Shown one piece after another: positions 30,036-36,599 of a DNA stretch of 36,599 nucleotides. The notes under the pieces are model-generated. The model did not search any database and was not told where the DNA came from. It saw nothing but the letters and a program-made list of their open reading frames with translations. This DNA comes from Candidatus Hydrogenedentota bacterium. GTDB lineage: Bacteria; Hydrogenedentota; Hydrogenedentia; Hydrogenedentales; CAITNO01. Location: contig CAIJOU010000590.1 in the NCBI GenBank assembly GCA_903822375.1, forward strand, positions 1 through 36,599, in the 5' to 3' direction. Each line of letters starts with the position of its first letter. The stretch's first letter is position 1. Position numbers and translations under genes: made by a program.

Positions 30036-32810
30036 ATGAAAGCGCATCATGCCAGCCTGACGAGCGCGCGCCGCGCCGACATGCAGCGGCGGCTGACTCT
30101 TTTTGTCATTCCCGTGCTGATCGGGTTTGGCGGAGTGGTGTTTTCACAGCAGTTTGAGAACCCGCTGTGGCGCTGGCTGACGGTTGCCGTTTCCATGGCG
30201 CTGCCCGTTTATGCCGGCGGCAACCTGCTGGCCCGGTTTCACACCAGCCGCCTCGAGCGTCTGGCCATGCTCTCCGGCGTTCTCCTGCTCATCCTCGGCG
30301 CGATCTTCAGCGTTTCCGGTCTGGCCGGCGCGGTGTTCGGCGATTTCATGGCATTTGAGCGCGTGGCCGGCGCGTCCCGCGGCATCGGCCTGGGCAGCCT
30401 GTTTCTCGGGCTTTTCGTCGTGCTCTTCAGCGTTGCGCGCACCGGCGAGGACACCGCGGAGCTTGCCGAGCGGTTTCGCCTGCTTGCCGAGCAGATATCC
30501 GAGGGATTCATCCTGAGCACCCCCGACGGCACGGTGTGCCTGGTCAACCAGCGCTTTCTGGACATGTTCGGCATCACCCGCGACGAGGTTATCGGACGCA
30601 ACGCGCGGGAGCTTGCCGACCAGCGCAACATGATGCCCATCCAGGAGCAGCTCAAAAACCGCGCACTCGGCGTCGCCTCGGAATACGAGTTGCACATCCA
30701 GGTCGACGGGCGCGAAAAGGTGCTCATGTTCAACGGCGCCCCGGTGTTTAACCGCCAGGGGGGGCATACCGCCACCATCGCCACCGTCCGCGACATGACC
30801 GAACTGGTCATGCTGACCCGCCGCGTGGAGCAGTATGCCAAGGGGCTCCAGCAGCTTGTGGAGGAGCAGACCCGCAGGCTTCAGGCCTCTGAAGAGCGGT
30901 TCCGCGGCCTGCTGCTGACGATGAACGAGGGCTTCCTCACGGTCGACGCCAACTGCCGCATACGTTTCGTCAACCCGCGCATGGTCGACCTGCTGCAGTT
31001 GGCCGAAACCGACATGACCGGGCGGGAAATATTCACCTTTGTCGAGGACTCGAGCCGGTCCCGGCTGCTCGCCCTGCTCGCGCGCGCCTCGGAACAGGGC
31101 GAAAAGGCGCTGCGGCAGGAAATCGAGTTCATTGACGCCGGGGGACGGCTGGTGCCGACGGTCGTGGCCGCGGCGGCCCTGCCCGACGGCGGCGAGGAGG
31201 AAAGCGGGCATTCGCTTGTGGTGACCGGCATCGCCGACATCAAGCGCATGCAGCAGAAGCTTGCCCTCCGCGCCCGCGAACTTGAACGGGCCAACGAAGA
31301 ACTGCGCATGCACGACCGCGCCAAGGACGGCTTCCTGTCCAATGTCAGCCACGAACTGCGCACTCCTCTCAGCACCATTCAGGGTTACGTCGAGATGTTC
31401 GCCGCCGGTTCGCTCGGCCCCCTTGAGGAGGCGCAGGTGGGCGCCATCAAGGTGGTGGACCGCAATGTCGACCGGCTGCTCGGCCTGATCAACGAGATGA
31501 TCGAGTTCAGCCGCATGCAGATTCGCGGCATTCAAATCGTGCAGAACCTTTGGCGGCCCGACGCCGTTGCAAACGAGGCGGCGGCCGCCATCCACCCCGA
31601 CACGCTCGAAAAGCAGCTTGACGTGTCCGTTGACTGCGCCGGCGCTCCCGCGTTTGTTTGGGCCGACCGCGACAAGATCGTGCAGGTGTTCGGCATTCTG
31701 CTGAACAATGCCGTCAAGTTCACCCCCCGCGGCGGGCGCATTCGCGTGTGCGTGGAGCAGGCCGGTGAGCGGGACCTTGTCATTTCCGTTTCCGACTCCG
31801 GCATCGGCATCGATCCCGCCTTTCATCAGCGCATCTTCGACCGCTTCTTCCAGGTGGACAGTTCAAAGACGCGCCAGTACGAGGGAACCGGTATCGGCCT
31901 GTCCATCGCCAAGAATATTGTCGAGGCCCACGGCGGCTCCATTTCGGTCGCCAGCACCCACGGCGAGGGAAGCTGCTTTACGGTGTGCCTGCCCGGCGCC
32001 GTGGCCCGCCCGCTGGGCGGTGACGACCCGATGAAGGGTATTGAACATTTGCGCGTGCTGGCCGCCTCCGAAAACGAGGAGTTTGCGGAGGCGTTGCGCG
32101 TGCTTATCGGACGCGGCGTGGCCGAGATTGACTGGGTGCCCAGCGGTTACCAGTGCGTGCGAAGAGCCGCGGACGGGACCACCGACATGATTCTGCTCAA
32201 CGAAGCGCCATCCGACGTGCTCGGCAAAACCACCATGCGCCTTCTCCGTCAGAACCCCCTGACCCAGCACATCCCCACGCTGGTGCTCACCACGGAATCG
32301 GAGTCGGATATTGGAGAGGTCCGCGGACAGTGGCTCGCCACGGATTTCGTGGTCAAGCCCATAGCCGCCGACGCGCTTGTCGGGGCCATGCGCCGGCTGA
32401 TGGACGCCGCGGAGACGGGGGAAACGCCCGGATTGGGCGATGCCCATCCCGCGCACCCGTTGAAACGCTGTGTGCTGGTGGTCGATTCAGACCCGGGGCT
32501 GCTTGAATGGATGGCCACCGCCCTGAAGTACCGCGATATAGGCTGTTTCTGCACCACCACGCCGCACGCCGCCGCCGATATGGCGGAAACCCTCCGGCCC
32601 GATGCCATCCTGTTGGACGGCGACGTGCCCCGGGCACGCGTGAACGATGCGATTAAGGTCTTCCGCGACTGTCCGGCCACCCATGTCACCCCGGTCTACA
32701 TGATGACCGGCGTGAGCAAGTCCGAGTTCGAGCGGCTTGACGTGGCCGGCGTGCTCCATAAACCATTTAGTATCAATGAAATCACGGATGTTATCGGCGT
32801 CGTCCGCTGA
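30036..32810 (+). CDS. Hybrid sensor histidine kinase with two PAS and two receiver domains
   Basis: 924 residues. Four N-terminal membrane helices (about 19-134) are followed by PAS1 (about 140-255), a coiled coil, PAS2 (about 285-400), HisKA with His439 in SNVSHELRTPLS, and HATPase (N box LLNNAVKF, G1 DSGIGID, G2 GTGIGLSIAKN). Two receivers follow. The first (about 668-790) has Asn722 where the phosphoacceptor Asp belongs (MILLNEAP). The second (about 808-924) is intact: VVDSDP, Asp861 in AILLDGDVP, MMTGVS and the Lys in LHKPFS. Phosphate would move from His439 to Asp861. No separate output protein is adjacent. The start lies 6 nt after rnhA. Confidence 0.93.
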   Translation: MKAHHASLTSARRADMQRRLTLFVIPVLIGFGGVVFSQQFENPLWRWLTVAVSMALPVYAGGNLLARFHTSRLERLAMLSGVLLLILGAIFSVSGLAGAVFGDFMAFERVAGASRGIGLGSLFLGLFVVLFSVARTGEDTAELAERFRLLAEQISEGFILSTPDGTVCLVNQRFLDMFGITRDEVIGRNARELADQRNMMPIQEQLKNRALGVASEYELHIQVDGREKVLMFNGAPVFNRQGGHTATIATVRDMTELVMLTRRVEQYAKGLQQLVEEQTRRLQASEERFRGLLLTMNEGFLTVDANCRIRFVNPRMVDLLQLAETDMTGREIFTFVEDSSRSRLLALLARASEQGEKALRQEIEFIDAGGRLVPTVVAAAALPDGGEEESGHSLVVTGIADIKRMQQKLALRARELERANEELRMHDRAKDGFLSNVSHELRTPLSTIQGYVEMFAAGSLGPLEEAQVGAIKVVDRNVDRLLGLINEMIEFSRMQIRGIQIVQNLWRPDAVANEAAAAIHPDTLEKQLDVSVDCAGAPAFVWADRDKIVQVFGILLNNAVKFTPRGGRIRVCVEQAGERDLVISVSDSGIGIDPAFHQRIFDRFFQVDSSKTRQYEGTGIGLSIAKNIVEAHGGSISVASTHGEGSCFTVCLPGAVARPLGGDDPMKGIEHLRVLAASENEEFAEALRVLIGRGVAEIDWVPSGYQCVRRAADGTTDMILLNEAPSDVLGKTTMRLLRQNPLTQHIPTLVLTTESESDIGEVRGQWLATDFVVKPIAADALVGAMRRLMDAAETGETPGLGDAHPAHPLKRCVLVVDSDPGLLEWMATALKYRDIGCFCTTTPHAAADMAETLRPDAILLDGDVPRARVNDAIKVFRDCPATHVTPVYMMTGVSKSEFERLDVAGVLHKPFSINEITDVIGVVR

Positions 32811-32843
32811 ACGGCACGCTGATGTTCGGGAAGGTGTCGAATT

Positions 32844-34109
32844 ATGACATTGTTTGTAGTACTGAACGCGCTCATGTATTCGCTTGCGGCGGCTCCCGCC
32901 GCGCACGGCCATGCGGCCCACGCTCCTCACGGCGCCCATGCTGCCCCCGCCGCTCCCGCCGCTCCGGCGCCCTCCGCCTCTCCGGTTGTCCCGTCCGCGC
33001 CCGCGGCGCCTGCGGCACCCACTGCCGCAGCAGGAACCGCGGACTATTTCGCCGCACTGCCCGAGAGTTATTTCTGCATTGAGGCCAGCAGCGGCGCCGT
33101 GCTGGACGAGAGCAACCCGGACATTCAGCGTCCGCCCGCCAGCATGATCAAGATGATGCTCATGCTGATGGTGGACGAGGGGGCGCAGGCCGGTCGCTGG
33201 AATTACGACACGGTGATAACGGTCTCAAAGAACGCCGAGGGCATGGGCGGCACGCAGGTATACGTTAAGACGGGCGAAACTTACCCGCTGAGCAAGCTCA
33301 TGCCCGCCGTGGCGGTCGCCTCCGCCAATGACGCCGCCATGGCCGTGGCGGAGGGGCTCTGGGGTTCCAAGGACGCCTATATCGAGGCGATGAACAAGCG
33401 CGCCCAGGAATTGGGCATGAAGCAGTCCAAGTTTAACAGTGTTCATGGGCTGCCCCCCGGGAAGGGCCAGGAATTTGACCTGACCACCGCCAGGGACATG
33501 GCCCGGCTGGGCCAGGAATGCGTCAAACATCCCCAGATTCTGGAATGGACCTCGCAGAAGGAACTTACCTTCCGCGAGAGTGACGGAACCAAGCAAAGCA
33601 CCAACAAACTGCTCGGGGTCGTTGCCGGTGTGGACGGTCTCAAGACCGGGTACATACGCGCCGCCGGGTTCTGCATCACGGTGACCGCCCAGCGCGAGGG
33701 CATCCGGCTGATCGTCGTGGTCATGGGTGACTCCAAGCACGAGCGTTCCGAGCGCGCGCAGGAAGTGCTCGAAGCCTCGTTCAAGAAGATGAAACGGGTC
33801 CGGCCCGTGGTGGCGGGCGCGTCCATCGGAAAGCCCATTCCGGTGACGAACGGGGTTGCCCCCAGCGTCGGCCTGGTGTCCAAAGGGTTTCTTGAGGCCG
33901 TGGTCCGCAATGATGACGTGAAAGACCTGAAGGTCGAGGTGTCCGTGCCGACCGAAATCAAAGCGCCCGTGCCGGCCGGGGCGACTGTTGGGAAAGTGAG
34001 CCTCAAACTGGGCGACACCCTTTTCGGCGAGACCGAACTGGTCACGGCCTCCGCCGTGGAGGCCAAGGGGCTTTGGCGCCGCATGGGTGAATGGACCGGA
34101 CTCAAGTGA
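32844..34109 (+). CDS. D-alanyl-D-alanine carboxypeptidase (S11, PBP5/6 type)
   Basis: 421 residues. The signal peptide is followed by an unusual Ala/Pro/His-rich stretch (about 17-65). The S11 transpeptidase fold has all three motifs: Ser100-Met-Ile-Lys103 (SxxK), Ser160-Ala-Asn162 (SxN) and Lys267-Thr-Gly (KTG). The C-terminal PBP5-type beta domain (about 330-405) shows DLKVEVSVPTEIKAPVPAGATVGKV, and an amphipathic tail GLWRRMGEWTGL suits membrane association. It trims the terminal D-Ala of muropeptides. It follows the kinase by 33 nt and overlaps the next gene by 19 nt. Confidence 0.94.
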   Translation: MTLFVVLNALMYSLAAAPAAHGHAAHAPHGAHAAPAAPAAPAPSASPVVPSAPAAPAAPTAAAGTADYFAALPESYFCIEASSGAVLDESNPDIQRPPASMIKMMLMLMVDEGAQAGRWNYDTVITVSKNAEGMGGTQVYVKTGETYPLSKLMPAVAVASANDAAMAVAEGLWGSKDAYIEAMNKRAQELGMKQSKFNSVHGLPPGKGQEFDLTTARDMARLGQECVKHPQILEWTSQKELTFRESDGTKQSTNKLLGVVAGVDGLKTGYIRAAGFCITVTAQREGIRLIVVVMGDSKHERSERAQEVLEASFKKMKRVRPVVAGASIGKPIPVTNGVAPSVGLVSKGFLEAVVRNDDVKDLKVEVSVPTEIKAPVPAGATVGKVSLKLGDTLFGETELVTASAVEAKGLWRRMGEWTGLK

Positions 34110-35323
34110 AGCGGCGCAGTACGGCGCTCATTATTGCCGCATTCGCGGCGTTCACCCTTGCCGGATGCGCAAGTGCCGGCAAGCGGCCGGCCTTCAACTA
34201 TTGCGTCGGCACCCAGACCTTCTCGCCCAAGTATCACCTCACCGACAAGACCCGGCTTGTGGAGACGGCGCAGGCTATGGCGGGCATGGGCTCGAACGTC
34301 ATCAAGTTCGAGGCCGGACCCGGTGCCATGGCGTCCTACCATCTTCCGGCCAATCCCGACATAAAGACCATGAAGGATCTCTTCACGCTTGAGCCGTCCT
34401 ACCAGGCCGTGCTGGGCATGCCCTTTGACTATTACCTGATTTGGGCCTATCCCCTGGGCACCGCAAAGTCCTGCCGAGAACCCTGGACCGAGGAGGACCG
34501 GCAGCGGGAATACCGGGAGATGTACGACCTCACCCGGTACCTGCTCGAGAAGTTCAGCGGAACGGACAAGACCTTCCTGCTGGGTCATTGGGAAGGGGAC
34601 TGGGTGCTTCTCGGCGGATATGACATCAACGCCGAACCCAAGCCCGAATCCGTGGCGGGCATGATCGAATGGCTTAACCTGCGGCAGAAGGCCGTGGATG
34701 ACGCGCGCCGCGACACGCCCCATCAGGGCGTGCACGTGTTTCACTACACCGAGGTGAACCTGGTGCACAAGGCCATTGCCGGCCGGACCACGGTTTGCAA
34801 CAGCGTGCTGCCCCACACCAATCTGGACATGGTCTCCTATTCGAGCTATGACTCACTCGACTTCACCAAGGGCTTTCCCGAGATGCGGAACCGCCTGAAG
34901 ACTGCGCTGAATTACATCGCGGCGAAGCTGCCCCCCAAGGAACTGGACTGGGATGCCCCCCGTGTATTCGTCGGCGAATACGGTTTTCCTCTCCGCCAGG
35001 TGTTCTCGCCCAAAACGCAGGAGGTGGCCTCCCGCGAGGTGATACGTGCCGGGCTGGAATGGGGTTGTCCGTTTCTCCTTTACTGGGAGATCTACGACAA
35101 CGAGATGGAGGAGGGAAGCGAGAAGACCAGCGGCTTCTGGATGATTGACAACCATGGCGTCATCCAGCCCGTCTACCGCATGCACCGGCAATGCATCGCC
35201 CGGGGCCGAGAATGGTGCGAACGGTTCCAGCGCGCCCATTCCCGGCCGCCGACCCATGTCGAATACTGTCAGGCCGCGCTTGGGTGGCTCGATGAGGCCG
35301 GCAAGGCCGCATACAAGGAGTAA
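34091..35323 (+). CDS. Lipoprotein with glycoside-hydrolase-like TIM-barrel fold
   Basis: 410 residues. A lipoprotein signal (LIIAAFAAFTLAGC) leads into a domain that looks like a clan-A glycosidase. Candidate catalytic acids are Glu168 in LLGHWEGDWVLL and Glu296 in VFVGEYGFPL, about one barrel apart, with PFLLYWEIYDNE after them. No specific family could be assigned. A GTG at 34106, overlapping the PBP stop as GTGA, would start the signal peptide more compactly (VKRRS) and is a real alternative to the ATG at 34091. Position between a D,D-carboxypeptidase gene and a GH99-like gene suggests a surface glycan target. Confidence 0.75.
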   Translation: MDRTQVKRRSTALIIAAFAAFTLAGCASAGKRPAFNYCVGTQTFSPKYHLTDKTRLVETAQAMAGMGSNVIKFEAGPGAMASYHLPANPDIKTMKDLFTLEPSYQAVLGMPFDYYLIWAYPLGTAKSCREPWTEEDRQREYREMYDLTRYLLEKFSGTDKTFLLGHWEGDWVLLGGYDINAEPKPESVAGMIEWLNLRQKAVDDARRDTPHQGVHVFHYTEVNLVHKAIAGRTTVCNSVLPHTNLDMVSYSSYDSLDFTKGFPEMRNRLKTALNYIAAKLPPKELDWDAPRVFVGEYGFPLRQVFSPKTQEVASREVIRAGLEWGCPFLLYWEIYDNEMEEGSEKTSGFWMIDNHGVIQPVYRMHRQCIARGREWCERFQRAHSRPPTHVEYCQAALGWLDEAGKAAYKE

Positions 35324-35331
35324 CTCTGCCC

Positions 35332-36411
35332 ATGTTTGCCTGCACCGCCCTGTGCATGATCTCCGCCTTGAGTGCGCCGGACGCAACCGTGCCCCCCAAG
35401 AAGGACATTCTTGTCGGCATCAACTACTTTGCCGGATGGTGGGAAGCGCCGCCCAACAAATGGCACGGCGCCGACGGCGCGGACTGGCGGCCCAAGTACC
35501 CGCAACGGGTGCCGCTGCTTGGCGAATTCAACAACCAGGCCACCATGGACCGCGAGATCAAGGCCGCCGCCGATTACGGCGTCGATTTCTTCGCCATCCT
35601 CTGGTACTACAACGGGAAGACGGGGGAGAGGGAACCCAACGCGCGCAATCTGGAACGGGGCGTCCTCGATTTCATGCATTCGAGCGAGAGCGGGCGCATG
35701 AAGTTCTACGTCGAGTTCTGCAATCATCCGCCCTATGATGTCGCCACCGACGAGGACTGGCAGGACTGCATTCAGTTCTGGCTCACCTGTTTCCGCCACC
35801 CCAGTTATCTGCGCGTCGACGGGAAACTGGTGTTCAAGGTGCACGGCGGCCACTACTTTGTCATGCAGAACGGCAAGGACCTCGCCAAGTGCAAGGCAAA
35901 GCTCGACCAACTGCGCACCGCCGTGCGCAATGCGGGGCTGGGGGAAATGCTCATCGGCTGCGGTGTGGGCGGTCCGGAACCCATCCCCGCCGAACACTGG
36001 GCGGCCAAGCTCTTCGACTTTACCGCAACCTACATGGACCTTCCGCAGCAGGAGCAGAGACCGGAGGACTACCCCTTCTCCGATTTGGAGAAGTTCACCG
36101 AAGAGGGACGCGCCAAACATTTCAACGACGCCGTGCCCTATCTGCCCTACGCGGCCGCCGGATGGAACCCGCGCCCCTGGCCGGACAAGCGGGCATGCTA
36201 CGCCTTCCCCAATAAGGATGAATGGACGGCCGCCTTGGAAAGCGTCAAGAAAGACCTGCTGGCCCAGTCTCAGTTGGGCCTGCCCGGCGGCGCCAAAGCC
36301 TTCACGATCTACGCTTGGAACGAGTTCGGCGAGGGTGGCATCGTCGCCCCCACCCAGGGCGACCAGTGCATGAAACTGGACGGGATTGAGAAAGTCTTTG
36401 GAGGGATGTAG
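35332..36411 (+). CDS. GH99-like (WbsX-type) glycoside hydrolase domain protein
   Basis: 359 residues. A short hydrophobic leader is followed by the WbsX/GH99-like pattern: GINYFAGWWEAPPNKWHG, DYGVDFFAILWYYNG, HPSYLRVDGKLVFKVHG and the C-terminal YAWNEFGEGGIVAPTQG (Glu331 and Glu334). GH99 enzymes are endo-alpha-mannosidases or mannanases; the GH99-like group is less defined and often sits in polysaccharide loci. AAGGAG lies 11 nt before the ATG. It starts 8 nt after the lipoprotein gene, so both are probably co-expressed. Confidence 0.88.
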   Translation: MFACTALCMISALSAPDATVPPKKDILVGINYFAGWWEAPPNKWHGADGADWRPKYPQRVPLLGEFNNQATMDREIKAAADYGVDFFAILWYYNGKTGEREPNARNLERGVLDFMHSSESGRMKFYVEFCNHPPYDVATDEDWQDCIQFWLTCFRHPSYLRVDGKLVFKVHGGHYFVMQNGKDLAKCKAKLDQLRTAVRNAGLGEMLIGCGVGGPEPIPAEHWAAKLFDFTATYMDLPQQEQRPEDYPFSDLEKFTEEGRAKHFNDAVPYLPYAAAGWNPRPWPDKRACYAFPNKDEWTAALESVKKDLLAQSQLGLPGGAKAFTIYAWNEFGEGGIVAPTQGDQCMKLDGIEKVFGGM

Positions 36412-36432
36412 GACAGGCGCCCTCGCCTGTCG
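36412..36432. terminator. Hairpin after the GH99-like gene, REP-like
   Basis: Arms GACAGGCG and CGCCTGTC are perfect with a 5-nt loop (CCCCT), directly after the stop codon. No T-run follows. Such short GC palindromes next to genes are often dispersed REP-type elements; only one copy was seen here. Confidence 0.5.
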
Positions 36433-36435
36433 ACT

Positions 36436-36599
36436 TATATCGGATGCACAAGGGACGACAGCCGGGTGCGGGCCTTGGCGCTGCGAAGAAGGCTCTTAAC
36501 CTTGGCCCACATCAGTTCTAGGGGTTGAAGTCGGGACTGTAGGGCGGCAGGTACCACAGGTCCATACCCGCGTTGCGCAACAACCGGGCTATGGCGGCA
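36436..36599 (-). pseudogene. IS630-family transposase remnant, frameshifted and cut by window edge
   Basis: On the minus strand the final part reads ARLLRNAGMDLWYLPPYSPD, then FNP, the DDE_3 signature of IS630/Tc1-type transposases (YLPPYSPDxNPIE). At about 36518-36522 one base is missing. Beyond it the other frame continues ELMWAKVKSLLRSAK, then RTRLSSLVHPI and a stop at 36436. The break falls right at the last catalytic Glu (NPIE), so the gene is probably inactive unless programmed frameshifting occurs. Upstream sequence lies outside the window. Confidence 0.75.

Noticed and set aside
30144..31826. 560-codon open frame on the minus strand
   Set aside because: It is antisense to the histidine kinase and His/Gly/Val-rich without domains.

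Overview
The window is GC-rich, Gram-negative-type chromosomal DNA. It has lipoproteins with lipoboxes, a TolC/HlyD efflux set, secreted proteins with Glu-Gly linkers, carboxypeptidase-regulatory-like folds fused to thioredoxin, PASTA and GH99-like proteins. This mix suits an environmental bacterium of the Hydrogenedentota / Lentisphaerota / Planctomycetota neighbourhood. That placement is inference; no rRNA or tRNA gene is present to confirm it.

Layout. 1-1054 (-): 5' part of a secreted protein with an EGE-rich linker, cut by the window edge. 1264-6852 (-): an efflux operon in the order tetR, tolC-like, hlyD-like and two ABC-2 permeases, with an operator-overlapped, apparently leaderless promoter and no ATPase gene. 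7135-8018 (+): a small cluster with an unknown 63-residue protein, a protein resembling sigma-70 region 2 alone, and a STAS-like protein overlapping it by GTGA. 8170-11610: a PASTA lipoprotein (-), a CsbD-like protein (-) and a three-BON-domain OsmY-like protein (+). Three copies of a helically phased repeat lie between these genes and the preceding cluster. 11816-17210: a five-gene oxidoreductase operon (-) (aldo/keto reductase, SDR, cupin, CMD-family, zinc alcohol dehydrogenase) divergent from an AraC regulator (+), with clear candidate operators. 17532-21208 (-): SH3 protein, M48 protease and a membrane-anchored TPR protein. 21301-25589 (-): a sulfur amino-acid locus with cysK, metY and a MetX-MetW fusion. 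25940-36411 (+): a carboxypeptidase-regulatory/TlpA fusion, an ankyrin lipoprotein, RNase HI, a hybrid histidine kinase, a D,D-carboxypeptidase and two glycoside-hydrolase-like proteins. 36436-36599 (-): a frameshifted IS630-type transposase remnant.

How the parts fit. The sulfur genes cover O-acetylserine to cysteine (CysK) and homoserine to O-acetylhomoserine to homocysteine (MetX, MetY). The right-hand + strand genes mostly concern the envelope and extracellular glycans. The 7-11.6 kb region looks like a stress and regulation island. The most unusual items are the phased repeat family, the sigma-region-2/STAS pair, the MetX-MetW fusion with a cysteine-cluster linker, and the operator-centred leaderless tetR promoter.
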